IMG/VR virus record: IMGVR_UViG_3300020162_002824
Coordinates: 1 to 36,835 of that record
Length of the DNA: 36,835 nt
DNA from: a virus
Strand: one strand, 5' to 3'
Shown one piece after another: positions 21,421 to 30,215 of the stretch. The notes beneath the pieces are model-generated. The model made no database searches. It saw only the letters and a list, made by a program, of their open reading frames with translations, and was not told the DNA's origin. The position numbers were made by a program, and so were the translations under genes. Numbering within the stretch: position 1 is the first letter of the stretch; every line of letters begins with the position of its first letter.

Positions 21421-22316
21421 ACGTCAAAGAAATTTTGTGTGATTTGGGTTATTCTAACATTTCAGAAGGACCAAAAGAATATAGAATGCGCCCTATTTAT
21501 AGGGATTCAGACAACAACACAGTTCTATCGGTAAAAAAAGACTCCGGTAGATTCATTGATTTTAGCAAAGGAATCACTGGTTCTATCGAAGACTTGATTA
21601 AGTTATCGTTAAACCTTAAAAATGTAGAAGAAGTAAAGGTTTGGATTTCTAATAAAAATATATCTTTAGAACGTAAAGAAGAAGAGAAGCCAAAACTTAT
21701 TACTCAGAAAGTTTATGAAAAAGATATGCTTTTCAAACTTAAGAAGGATCATTCGTATTGGATTGAGAGAGGGGTTCCAGAAGAAACTCTTATTGAATTT
21801 GAAGGAGGAATAGCGGCTTCTGGAAAAATGGCAGGACGATACGTTTTTCCAATATTCAATAGCTCTGATCAAATAGTTGGATTCTCAGGTAGAGATATAT
21901 TAAACAGAAAAGAAGTTCCAAAATGGAAACACATCGGCAGCAAATCAACTTGGGTATTTCCAGCTAAAAAGAACTCTAAAATAATCAAAGAGTTAAAAGA
22001 AGTTTTTATTGTTGAAAGCATTGGAGATGCGCTATCCTTATATTCTGCTGATATAAAAAACATAATCGTATCTTTTGGGCTTGATATATCTACGTCAATA
22101 ATAAACTTTTTATTGAAATTGGACGTAACCATGATTAGAATATGTTTTAACAACGATTCTGAGAATAAATTCGCAGGAAATAATGCCGCTGAAAAAGGGT
22201 ATGAAAAACTAACGAAATTCTTCGACAGAAACCAAGTCGTCATAAATTTACCCTCTAAAAAAGATTTTGGAGAAATGAGTGCCGAAGAAATAACCCAGTG
22301 GAGAAAAAAGATTTAA
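21417..22316 (+). CDS. DNA primase, DnaG-like with Toprim domain
   Basis: A 299-residue primase-like protein. The N-terminal part (PKEYRMRPIYRDSDNNTVLS, then DSGRFIDFSKGITGSIEDLI) matches the zinc-binding domain fold of DnaG primases and T4 gp61-like proteins, but the four zinc cysteines are absent. A middle segment RYVFPIFNSSDQIVGFSGRD matches the RNA-polymerase domain 'grimfPi.d..G.vvgf.gR'. The Toprim motif is VFIVESIGDALSLY (Glu200, Gly203-Asp204) with a partly degenerate second acidic motif (CFNNDSEN). There is no helicase-binding domain, but the helicase gene is directly upstream. It overlaps the next gene by 19 bases. Confidence 0.85.
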   Translation: MNVKEILCDLGYSNISEGPKEYRMRPIYRDSDNNTVLSVKKDSGRFIDFSKGITGSIEDLIKLSLNLKNVEEVKVWISNKNISLERKEEEKPKLITQKVYEKDMLFKLKKDHSYWIERGVPEETLIEFEGGIAASGKMAGRYVFPIFNSSDQIVGFSGRDILNRKEVPKWKHIGSKSTWVFPAKKNSKIIKELKEVFIVESIGDALSLYSADIKNIIVSFGLDISTSIINFLLKLDVTMIRICFNNDSENKFAGNNAAEKGYEKLTKFFDRNQVVINLPSKKDFGEMSAEEITQWRKKI

Positions 22317-23278
22317 TACTATCAGCTTCCAGAATCAAAACTCTGGAAACTTGTTCTTGGACTTACTGGTGCAACTATCACCTTAAACTTCCAGACAAGT
22401 CAAATGATGGAGCAAATCGCGGAACCGTTTGTCATCTTATATTTGAACTTTTATTAAATAAAAAGCATAAGAGTCATTTTGTTAAAATTCAAAAACAAGC
22501 TTCAATTAAATCTAGTAAAGCTATTAATCGTTTAGTTATCAAGCACATGAAAAAGCTTGATATTTATACAGATGAGAATTACGAGATGGTTGACAAGATG
22601 ATCGTTGTTGGACTTAATCAAGATTTCTATTTGGACGGAGCAAAACTTGGAGAAGCTGAACAAGAATTTTTAATTGATAGCGAAAGTCCAAAATATAAGA
22701 TCAGAGGTTTTATCGACAAAAATGGATTTTATCCAAAAGATAAGTTATTTAAAATCGTCGATTACAAAAGCAGTAAAGTAAAATTTAAAGATGACGAGCT
22801 AACCGCTAACATTCAAGCTCTGACGTATACGCTTGCTACTAAAAAGTCTAATAAATTTAAAGAAATATCTGGGAAAATCAAGAGAGTCGTTGCTCAGTTT
22901 ATTTTTCTTCGATTCCCCAAACAGCCTGTTCAAGAAGTTGAAATAACTGAAGAGCAGTTGAATGGGTATGAAAAGTATTTAGAATACATATATGAAGTAG
23001 CATGTAAATTTAGTTCGAAAACTGCTATTTCAAATTTTGCCGCTGACTCTACTGAAAAGAAATGGTTGTGCAAAGCTGGCAAAACTTGGGTCTGCCCATA
23101 TTATCATCCGTATAAATATTATGAAGTGTACGATGAAAATGAAGTATTGAAAAAAACTTATTTTATAGATACCGTTCCGGCTAAGTTGCCAGATGGATAC
23201 GTTAAAAAATTAAAGCAGTACGATGGATGCCCCGCCCACAACAAGCCAAAAAAAAGCCAAGACGCTTTCGACTTTTGA
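22298..23278 (+). CDS. RecB/Cas4-like PD-(D/E)XK exonuclease
   Basis: A 326-residue nuclease of the RecB/AddB/Cas4 group. The start LSASRIKTLETCSWTYWCNY and GTVCHLIFELLL give the 'S.S.l..y..Cp..y' and His motifs. YKIRGFIDKNGFYPKDKLFK followed by IVDYKSSK supply the catalytic Asp and Asp-x-Lys. Cys19 with the C-terminal cysteines (WLCKAGKTWVCPYY and YDGCPAH) could bind an iron-sulfur cluster as in AddB and Cas4. The start is GTG, 19 bases inside the primase gene. The C-terminus ends SQDAFDF, like an SSB-type terminal acidic/Phe tip. It probably resects DNA ends for RecA-dependent recombination. Confidence 0.85.
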   Translation: MEKKDLILSASRIKTLETCSWTYWCNYHLKLPDKSNDGANRGTVCHLIFELLLNKKHKSHFVKIQKQASIKSSKAINRLVIKHMKKLDIYTDENYEMVDKMIVVGLNQDFYLDGAKLGEAEQEFLIDSESPKYKIRGFIDKNGFYPKDKLFKIVDYKSSKVKFKDDELTANIQALTYTLATKKSNKFKEISGKIKRVVAQFIFLRFPKQPVQEVEITEEQLNGYEKYLEYIYEVACKFSSKTAISNFAADSTEKKWLCKAGKTWVCPYYHPYKYYEVYDENEVLKKTYFIDTVPAKLPDGYVKKLKQYDGCPAHNKPKKSQDAFDF

Positions 23279-23307
23279 CTTGACTTCCTCCCCATTCCGT
23301 CTAAGAT
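23275..23307 (+). promoter_or_regulatory. Candidate sigma-70 promoter before the polymerase genes
   Basis: The nuclease gene ends in TTGACTTGACTT. Either TTGACT copy could be a -35 (23275-23280 or 23280-23285); the second lies 16 bases before TAAGAT (23302-23307), a fair -10. The GTG of the polymerase PHP gene follows 6 bases later, so the message would be nearly leaderless. This is one of the few gaps in the coupled replication operon, which supports a fresh start site. Confidence 0.4.
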
Positions 23308-23313
23308 TAGAGC

Positions 23314-24066
23314 GTGAGCATTATTCCTTTGTTTAAGAGTCATTACTCTATTGGGAAGTCCGTTCTAACTTTAGAAAAGGCGGCAGAAATTACCGACTCA
23401 AGTCCGATTTCAATTTTTTCAATTGCAAAAAAACATAGTTTAAAAGAAGTAACTCTTGTAGAAGACTCTATATCAGGCTTTATTCAGGCGTATTCTTATG
23501 CGAAGGAAATGGGCATTAAACTCATTTTTGGTCTTCGCGTTACAATTACTGAAGATATATCAGATAAAAGCGCACCTTCTTTAAAGAAAGAATCGAAAAT
23601 AATTATATTTCCGAAGAACAATATCGGATACAAGAAACTCATTAAGATATCCACTATAGCTTCTTCAACAGGATTTTATTACGTTCCTAGATTAGATTAT
23701 TCTACATTAAGAGAATATTGTGACGACAATTTGATGATTGCTATTCCTTTTTATGATAGCTTTCTATTTAATAACTCTTTATATGGACATCTTTGCGTTC
23801 CTGATTTTTCGTTTTTTAAGCCAATCTTCTTTATAGAGGAAAATTCGCTCCCTTTTGATAGCATCATTTTAGATAAAGTATATTCTTACACTAAAGATAA
23901 GTACGAAGTCCAAAAAACTCAAAGTGTTTTTTATTACGAAAAAGAAGACTTCTTATCTTATTTGACTTTCAGATGCATTAATAATCGCACAAATTTAAAT
24001 AAACCTAATTTATCTCACATGAGCAGTGATACATTTTGTTTTGAAAGCTATTTAAACGCTCAATAA
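23314..24066 (+). CDS. DNA polymerase III alpha, separate PHP-domain subunit
   Basis: A 250-residue protein resembling the N-terminal PHP domain of DnaE/PolC. It begins SIIPLFKSHYSIGKSVLTLE, then ISIFSIAKKHSLKEVTLVED and SISGFIQAYSYAKEMGIKLI followed by FGLRVTI, matching 'h.HS.yS.ldg...i..l...a...g..a.altD...lfG...fy..a...gikpI.G.E'. The metal-binding His and Asp positions are mostly replaced, so it is probably structural and inactive, as in E. coli DnaE. The start is GTG, since no ATG lies nearby and the domain begins at once. The gene ends where DnaE continues into its palm domain; the remaining domains are in the next two genes. Confidence 0.7.
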   Translation: MSIIPLFKSHYSIGKSVLTLEKAAEITDSSPISIFSIAKKHSLKEVTLVEDSISGFIQAYSYAKEMGIKLIFGLRVTITEDISDKSAPSLKKESKIIIFPKNNIGYKKLIKISTIASSTGFYYVPRLDYSTLREYCDDNLMIAIPFYDSFLFNNSLYGHLCVPDFSFFKPIFFIEENSLPFDSIILDKVYSYTKDKYEVQKTQSVFYYEKEDFLSYLTFRCINNRTNLNKPNLSHMSSDTFCFESYLNAQ

Positions 24067-24067
24067 T

Positions 24068-24706
24068 ATGGACGGCCATTTACTACGATTTAATAATAAA
24101 GATGAAATAGTCTTTATCGACTTGGAAACGTTTAATCTCTGTTTAAATGTATGCAATAATTTACCTTGGCAAATTTCAATGTTGAAAATTGTTGGAAATG
24201 AAATTGTTGATTACAAAGATATGTATATTAAATGGAATACTCATCTCAAAATCAGCAAAGGCGCTGCGGAAATTACTAGATTTGATCCTTCAAAACTCGA
24301 AAGACTTGGCATAGACCCCAAAGTTGCCGTTGAAACGATGGTCGAATGGCTTGACTCTTCGCATAAAATCATCGGACATAACATTTTAAATTTCGATATT
24401 TATCTAATTAAAGGTATTTGCGAGAAATTCGGTAAACCTTGGAAGCATTATACAGATAAAATAATTGATACAAACTGTATAGCAAGAGGCATTAAATACG
24501 GGGAACTTCCTAAGAAGGATGACAATTTAACTGAATATCAATATAGGCTCGCCAATTCACCAAGAAAAGGCGTGAAGACCAATCTGACCGCATTGGGCAA
24601 AGAGTTCTCTATTGAGCATGATTATGATAAACTACACGACGCTATCATCGACTTGAAGCTTAACCTTAAAGTCTGGAATAAACTAAAGTATATGATCGAC
24701 CTATGA
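24068..24706 (+). CDS. DEDDh proofreading exonuclease (DnaQ/epsilon-like)
   Basis: A 212-residue 3'-5' exonuclease. Motif I is FIDLETF (Asp18, Glu20), motif II IIGHNILNFDIYLIKGICEK, and motif III HDAIIDLKLNLKVW (His and Asp). These make the DEDDh catalytic set of the epsilon subunit and PolC exonuclease. It should edit errors for the polymerase encoded by the next gene (ATGA overlap). It lies between the PHP and polymerase genes. In the Gram-positive PolC enzyme the exonuclease is inserted inside the PHP domain at the same relative place, so the gene order mirrors that fused protein. Confidence 0.88.
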   Translation: MDGHLLRFNNKDEIVFIDLETFNLCLNVCNNLPWQISMLKIVGNEIVDYKDMYIKWNTHLKISKGAAEITRFDPSKLERLGIDPKVAVETMVEWLDSSHKIIGHNILNFDIYLIKGICEKFGKPWKHYTDKIIDTNCIARGIKYGELPKKDDNLTEYQYRLANSPRKGVKTNLTALGKEFSIEHDYDKLHDAIIDLKLNLKVWNKLKYMIDL

Positions 24707-27240
24707 ATTTCTCTGATAATTTTTCTGATTTAAAGCTTGAGCTACACGGAGTAAGACTACCTTCATTCAAAATTGAAGATAAATTTAAGCACAAGATCGA
24801 CGCAGATATTGACTGTTCGAATCTATCATTCTTAAAGTCTTTATGTGAACATGGATTAAAAGAAAAAAACCTGTTCTCTCAAGAATACGTAAATAGATTA
24901 AACTATGAACTTGAAATCGTCGAAGAACTTAGTTTTACAGATTATCTACTATTGGTCTGGGATGTTATTAATTTTTGCAAAGACAACAGTATTCCCACAG
25001 GAATTGGTCGTGGATCTGCCGCAGGAAGTTTAATTCTATATTCATGCGGAGTCACTCAAATTGATCCAATAAAATATGGATTATTTTTTGAACGATTTAT
25101 ATCGAGGTTTCGAGCTAAGAAAAATGTCGTCAATGGCATCACCTATCTCGATGGTTCTCTTATGTGTGACGTTGATCTTGATATATGTTATTATCAGCGG
25201 CATAGAGTTTTAGAGTACCTCGAAAAGAAGTTCGAAAACAAAACCGCTAAAATCTTAACTCTAAATACTCTCAGTAGTAAACTTCTAATTAAAGAATGCG
25301 GCAAGGTTATCGACGAGAAGCCTGAGTCTGAAATGACAGTGATTTCAGGTTTGATTCCTAAAGTCTTCGGTCAAGTCAAAGACGTAGAAGAAGCTTATGT
25401 GGAAGTGGCAGAGTTTAAGACTTGGTGCGACGAGAATCCTAGAATATATTCTGTAGCTAGAAAGTTAAAAGACTTAATCAAAAATAAAGGCGCACACCCT
25501 TCAGGAGTTCTTCTTTGTTATGATAATATTCTGGAAACTTGCCCAACAGAAAGATCTTCTGACGGTAGCATTGTATCATCATTTGATATGAATTGGGTCA
25601 CCCTGTTTAATATTAAACTTGATATTCTAGGTCTTCGCGGCGTTTCTGTTGTAGATGACGTATGCAAAAACATTGGCATTAATTTATTAGATATTGATGT
25701 AAATGATTCGTCTATTTATCAAAGCCTTCAAGACTTGAGAACTCCTCATGGATTGTTTCAAATTGAGGCTGATACCAACTTTAAAGTATTAAAGAAGGTA
25801 AAACCAAAGAATTTGGAAGAACTTAGCGGCGTTCTTGCTCTTGCTCGTCCCGGCGCACTTCAATTCGTCGATAAGTACGCTCTTTATACGAACACAGAGA
25901 CTTATGAGAGTATTCACTCTCTCTTCGATGACGTTCTGAAAGTTACCGGCGGCGTTGCTTTATATCAAGAGCAGCTTATGAAAATGGCTACAAAGATTGG
26001 CTTTTCTTTGGATGAAGCAGAAATTCTTCGCCGCATCGTAGGCAAAAAGAAAGTAGAAGAAGTAAAGAAGTGGCAGCAAAAAATTCAAGACAAGATAATT
26101 GAAAACAAACTACCTAAAGAAGCTGGCGATATTCTATGGAAGGTTCTTGAAGACTCTGCAAATTATTCGTTTAATAAATCGCATTCAGCCTGTTATGCCG
26201 CTCTAGCTGCAATTACAGTATATCTGAAGTTTAAATATCCGCAGCAGTTCTTCTTGTCATTGTTGAAAATGACTCGACATGAACCCGATCCAATTTCTGA
26301 GATTTCTAAGATTCATAAAGAAATGCGGCATTTTAACATAGAACTACTGCCGCCTCATTTACTTAAATCTCAAAAAGACTTTAGCATTCAAGAGCAAGAT
26401 ATTCGATTTGGCCTTCTTTCTATTAAAGGCATTTCAGATAAATCTATTGAGAAGCTCAATAACTTTATTGGTATATTTCAAAATAAGTTTGAGATCTTTA
26501 ATACCGCAAATGAAGCTGGATTGAATCTTGGTATATTGTGCGCCTTGATTCAGGCTGGAGCATTAGAGGGATTTAAACAAACTCGCGCTAAGGTTGTATA
26601 CGAAGCGCAGCTTTGGAACACGCTTACAGAAAAAGAGAAAAAGCATTGCATTAATTATGGCGCGGGATTTGATTATGATCTTGTTAAAACTATGCGATAT
26701 ATTTGCGAGAAGGTGGACGAAAAAGGAAAGCCTTTAATCAAGCCTTCAAGAATTGAAACTATTAAAAACAAGTCTCAAAGATATGCCGAGATTTACGATA
26801 AGAATAAAAAGTCTGAAAGATTTGCTAATTGGTTTTATGAAAACAAACTACTTGGTTACACATACGGCGCTAACTTGAAAGATATCGTTATGGATCAATC
26901 AGATGTGGTTTTAGAAATGATAGATGATATCAACGGTCTTCCTGAAAATTACGAAGTGCGATTTATTGGCAGATTACAAGACGACTCTGAAATTCGCACA
27001 TCTAAAGCTGGTAATAAGTACATGGGAATGGATATTTTCGATGAAACAAATATAATAAACGTTAAGATGTTCAATAAAAAATTGGAAGATTTTCTTGACA
27101 TCAACAAGAAAGCTCCCAAGAAGAACGACATCGTTGTAGTTAGAGGCAAGAAAAAAGACGGATGCGTATTCGCTGATGTAATCGCTGTCCAGACAAATAA
27201 AATTTATACAAAGTTATCGGAAATAAAGAAAGATGAATAA
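24703..27240 (+). CDS. dnaE: DNA polymerase III alpha core, lacking PHP domain
   Basis: An 845-residue family C polymerase catalytic subunit. The chain starts at the palm entry: LNYELEIVEELSFTDYLLLV, then the fingers/palm loop PTGIGRGSAAGSLILYSCGV. The catalytic aspartates lie in CDVDLDICY (Asp158, Asp160) and KLDILGLRG (Asp307). GVALYQEQLMKMATKIGFSL followed by EILRRIVGKKKVEEV and SANYSFNKSHSACYAALAAI is the conserved finger and thumb part. The C-terminus (about 745-835) holds an OB-fold (YEVRFIGRLQDDSEIRTSKA, then NKYMGMDIFD). Compared with E. coli DnaE (1160 residues), the PHP domain is in its own gene and there is a short insert (GITYLDGSL) before the first aspartates. It should replicate the phage genome. 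Confidence 0.93.
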   Translation: MNFSDNFSDLKLELHGVRLPSFKIEDKFKHKIDADIDCSNLSFLKSLCEHGLKEKNLFSQEYVNRLNYELEIVEELSFTDYLLLVWDVINFCKDNSIPTGIGRGSAAGSLILYSCGVTQIDPIKYGLFFERFISRFRAKKNVVNGITYLDGSLMCDVDLDICYYQRHRVLEYLEKKFENKTAKILTLNTLSSKLLIKECGKVIDEKPESEMTVISGLIPKVFGQVKDVEEAYVEVAEFKTWCDENPRIYSVARKLKDLIKNKGAHPSGVLLCYDNILETCPTERSSDGSIVSSFDMNWVTLFNIKLDILGLRGVSVVDDVCKNIGINLLDIDVNDSSIYQSLQDLRTPHGLFQIEADTNFKVLKKVKPKNLEELSGVLALARPGALQFVDKYALYTNTETYESIHSLFDDVLKVTGGVALYQEQLMKMATKIGFSLDEAEILRRIVGKKKVEEVKKWQQKIQDKIIENKLPKEAGDILWKVLEDSANYSFNKSHSACYAALAAITVYLKFKYPQQFFLSLLKMTRHEPDPISEISKIHKEMRHFNIELLPPHLLKSQKDFSIQEQDIRFGLLSIKGISDKSIEKLNNFIGIFQNKFEIFNTANEAGLNLGILCALIQAGALEGFKQTRAKVVYEAQLWNTLTEKEKKHCINYGAGFDYDLVKTMRYICEKVDEKGKPLIKPSRIETIKNKSQRYAEIYDKNKKSERFANWFYENKLLGYTYGANLKDIVMDQSDVVLEMIDDINGLPENYEVRFIGRLQDDSEIRTSKAGNKYMGMDIFDETNIINVKMFNKKLEDFLDINKKAPKKNDIVVVRGKKKDGCVFADVIAVQTNKIYTKLSEIKKDE

Positions 27241-27862
27241 TTTAAAATATCAAAAAGATTATTGGAAATCTTTCATAACTTCTTCTCAAGAAGACGTGTT
27301 AGCTAAAGATCTAAATTCTTCTTGGAATGAAAACAGCAAAAGCTATTCAACGCCTACAGAAATTCCAATTCCTTATCTTGATTATATAAAGCAAGATATA
27401 AAATTAGATAAAGTTATAGATTTCGGCGTTGGCCTAGGAAGAAATCAACAATATTTAAAATCAATATTTAATGAAGTTCATGGTTTCGATCTTCCAGAAA
27501 TGATTGAAAAATATAAAAAGATCGCGCCAAAAGACAATAAGCTAATTCACGACGTTTCTGAATTTGATAATAATTATTCATTATTATATGAAACAACGGT
27601 TTTTCAACACATGCCTCCTGATGAGGTATTATTCTATTTAACTTATTTATCTCATAGAACAAAATATTATTTTTCATGGACAAGGAGCTATAATGATTTT
27701 TTCAGAAATTTTAAAAATAATACAGGAGGAGTAAATATGTATCATTTAATAATGGCGACTAATTGTTGGGAGCCAATTTCTTTTTCTAATAATGAAATAA
27801 ATATATTAAATGACGAAACTCATTATTTTGCTTTATACAAATCAAAAAATAAAAAGATATGA
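27233..27862 (+). CDS. Class I SAM-dependent methyltransferase
   Basis: A 209-residue protein. LDKVIDFGVGLGRNQQYLKS is the SAM-binding motif I ('vlDfGcG.Gr...yl'), followed by FNEVHGFDLPEMIEKYKKIA (acidic motif II region) and TTVFQHMPPDEVLFYLTYLS, which fits a post-motif III helix. It probably methylates a sugar or glycan intermediate, as it heads the sugar cassette. It overlaps the polymerase gene by 8 bases, but base composition drops sharply here. The acceptor cannot be predicted. Confidence 0.8.
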   Translation: MNNLKYQKDYWKSFITSSQEDVLAKDLNSSWNENSKSYSTPTEIPIPYLDYIKQDIKLDKVIDFGVGLGRNQQYLKSIFNEVHGFDLPEMIEKYKKIAPKDNKLIHDVSEFDNNYSLLYETTVFQHMPPDEVLFYLTYLSHRTKYYFSWTRSYNDFFRNFKNNTGGVNMYHLIMATNCWEPISFSNNEINILNDETHYFALYKSKNKKI

Positions 27863-28569
27863 ATATTTTTATAGCTCATTGGGAACCGCTCACAGATAGA
27901 AAAAATTATTTAGATAGTTTTTTTTCTAATAATTCTATCCACAAACCTCTTTATTTTTGTAATTTTAACAGAAATAAAATTACTTCAAATAATATTGAAA
28001 GATATTATAGCGGATTTAATCTAGCTTATCTTGAAGAATCATTTATTTATGTAAAAAAAGGTTTTCCTAATTTTAATTTTGATATCTCTCAATGGAGACA
28101 ATTAACTCCAGCGCAAATATGCAATTTTTTAAATCATTTTTCAATATATGAATATATTATCGAAAATAAAATAGAAAATGCTTTAATTCTAGAAGATGAT
28201 TGTATTTTATCTCCTAATTTCGATAACGATATCAAAGAAATTCTTCTAGAAAAACCAGAAGATTGCGAACTTTTATTTTTAGGAGGAGGAGGAACCGGAT
28301 TAACTCCACAAATATACGGATCAGAAATTTTTCCAAATAAAAAGTTTTATAAAATACCAACTTCAAGAACTGTAGATGCTTATTGGTTGACTTGGAGAAC
28401 AGCTTTTTGTTTTTATAAATATATATTTTGGAAAAGGCATTTCCAATTACCTATAGACTGGGAAATGAACGCTATAATTCCTAAAGAAAATATTTCTACA
28501 TATCATCTATTTCCTTATTTTATAAAGCAAGGAAGCGTGACTAAACAATATCAAACTTCTGCTCAATAA
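27859..28569 (+). CDS. GT25-like glycosyltransferase (LPS type)
   Basis: A 236-residue glycosyltransferase. IENALILEDDCILSPNFDND is the GT25 core, 'al(I/L)lEDD..l...f', where the acidic cluster is linked to donor and metal binding. The segments CELLFLGGGGTGLTPQIYGS and PTSRTVDAYWLTWRTAFCFY, and the C-terminal LPIDWEMNAIIPKENISTYH followed by LFPYFIKQGS, match the family's later parts. Members usually add galactose or glucose to lipooligosaccharide. It lies in the AT-rich sugar cassette, with an ATGA overlap from the methyltransferase. Confidence 0.82.
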   Translation: MNIFIAHWEPLTDRKNYLDSFFSNNSIHKPLYFCNFNRNKITSNNIERYYSGFNLAYLEESFIYVKKGFPNFNFDISQWRQLTPAQICNFLNHFSIYEYIIENKIENALILEDDCILSPNFDNDIKEILLEKPEDCELLFLGGGGTGLTPQIYGSEIFPNKKFYKIPTSRTVDAYWLTWRTAFCFYKYIFWKRHFQLPIDWEMNAIIPKENISTYHLFPYFIKQGSVTKQYQTSAQ

Positions 28570-28570
28570 T

Positions 28571-28876
28571 ATGATATACTGTTTCGATTTAGATAATACT
28601 TTATGCAAGACTAATTCTAATAAATACGAAGATTCAATTCCGATACCAGAAAGAATAAAAAAAGTAAATGATCTTTATGATAAAGGTCATACGATCATTA
28701 TTGAAACTGCTAGAGGGTCAGTAAGTGGAAAAAGTTGGTTTTATTTTACTTTAAATCAACTAAAAACTTGGGGCCTTAAGTTTCATCACATAAGAACTAA
28801 TGTTAAATTTTATGCGGATTTTTATATTGACGATAAAGCCGTGAACGATAAGGAGTTTTTCAATGGGATCAATTAA
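28571..28876 (+). CDS. HAD-superfamily small phosphatase
   Basis: A 101-residue HAD hydrolase. It has the nucleophile motif MIYCFDLDNTLCKTNS (Asp6, Asp8), motif II Thr in IIIETARGS, and the Lys plus Asp-Asp of motifs III/IV in NVKFYADFYIDDKAVNDKEF. Small stand-alone HADs of this kind are found in capsule operons, where they remove phosphate from sugar phosphates. With no cap domain, substrate choice cannot be read. The start follows the upstream stop by one base, and the gene overlaps the CapK-like gene by 14 bases. Confidence 0.85.
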   Translation: MIYCFDLDNTLCKTNSNKYEDSIPIPERIKKVNDLYDKGHTIIIETARGSVSGKSWFYFTLNQLKTWGLKFHHIRTNVKFYADFYIDDKAVNDKEFFNGIN

Positions 28877-30215
28877 TTCAATAATAAAAAAAGCCCCCAA
28901 TTTCATACAAAAAGCATATTTTAATATAATACCTTTTGAAAAGCGATATGGGAAAGTATTTGCTGATACATTAAAATTTTTAAACGAATCAAAAAAATGG
29001 AGCAAAGAGCAAGCTTTAGAATATCAAAATTTAGAATTTAAAAAATTAATAAAACATTGCTATAACAATGTTCCTTATTATAACAAGCTATTTAAAAAAA
29101 ATAATTTAATTCCTGAAGATTTTAGAGAAACAAGTGATATTAAATTGCTACCTATTTTAACTAAAGCAATTATAAGAGAAAATATTGAAGAATTAAAAGC
29201 AGTAAACATTTTAAATCAAAAAATATATCAATTCAAGACAAGCGGATCTACAGGAGAAAAACTTGTCTTTTATGGAACTGACGAAGTTTATAAAAAAGAA
29301 GCAGCTTTTATATTAAGATCTTATCAACAACATGGCGCAGATTTATATAACAAATCTAGTATTTGGCTCAGGAGATATGTTCCTCTTGAAAGAAATCAAG
29401 ATTTATGGTATTTTGATTATGAATTAAAAAGACTATACATGTCTTCATATCATATTAATGAAAATACTATTTATTCTTACGTCGAAAAAATAAATTCAAT
29501 AGAAGCTCCTACTCTTGTCGGATATCCATCAAGTATTTATATATTAGCATGTTTATGCGCCAAATTTAATTTAAAATTAAAATATGTAAAAAAAATACAC
29601 GTTTCTTCAGAAATGATGCTTGACGAATGGAGAACAAAAATAATAGAAACTTTTAATATTATACCAATAGCTCATTATGGAGCAATAGAGAAAGTATCTT
29701 TCATGCATCAAACAGAAAATTCTTCAATGTATCATGAAAATTTAGAATATGGAATTAATGAATTTATTAATGAAAATGGATATTACACTATAGTTGGAAC
29801 TGGATTTTTAAATTATTATATGCCATTTTTAAGATATAAAACAGAAGATGCAGTTATTTTAAATAAAAATCCAAATAGTTCAAATTTTCCAAATACAGTA
29901 GAAAAAATTATTGGCAGATCTAGCGATATATTAATAGCAAAAGATGGATCTAGATTACCTGGGGTTAATTTTTATAGTTGGATAGATAAATCTATTTATG
30001 GAGTTCAAATGTTCCAAATAGTTCAAGAAGAAATAGAGCGTGTAAAATTTAATTTTATTAGAAGCGACAAATACTCCGATCAAACCTTGGACGATATTCG
30101 AAAAGGATTAATTTCTAGATTAGGAGATATAAAAATAGAAATAGAAGAAGTTGCGGAAATAAAAAGAAATATTAGAAATGGAAAAATAAGATGTATAATA
30201 AACAATATAAAATGA
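28863..30215 (+). CDS. CapK-like adenylate-forming enzyme
   Basis: A 450-residue protein of the CapK/phenylacetate-CoA ligase group within the ANL adenylating superfamily. The N-terminal LEFKKLIKHCYNNVPYYNKL followed by FKKNNLIPEDF is the family start. YQFKTSGSTGEKLVFYGT is the ATP loop, 'TSGSTG.p', with Lys following. TLVGYPSSIYILACLCAKFN, then IHVSSEMMLDEWRTKIIETF and AHYGAIEKVSF match the CapK core. FLRYKTEDAVIL supplies the motif with the catalytic Asp. CapK enzymes are common in capsule loci; the usual guess is activation of an acyl group for transfer to a sugar. That is inference here. Confidence 0.85.
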   Translation: MGSINSIIKKAPNFIQKAYFNIIPFEKRYGKVFADTLKFLNESKKWSKEQALEYQNLEFKKLIKHCYNNVPYYNKLFKKNNLIPEDFRETSDIKLLPILTKAIIRENIEELKAVNILNQKIYQFKTSGSTGEKLVFYGTDEVYKKEAAFILRSYQQHGADLYNKSSIWLRRYVPLERNQDLWYFDYELKRLYMSSYHINENTIYSYVEKINSIEAPTLVGYPSSIYILACLCAKFNLKLKYVKKIHVSSEMMLDEWRTKIIETFNIIPIAHYGAIEKVSFMHQTENSSMYHENLEYGINEFINENGYYTIVGTGFLNYYMPFLRYKTEDAVILNKNPNSSNFPNTVEKIIGRSSDILIAKDGSRLPGVNFYSWIDKSIYGVQMFQIVQEEIERVKFNFIRSDKYSDQTLDDIRKGLISRLGDIKIEIEEVAEIKRNIRNGKIRCIINNIK

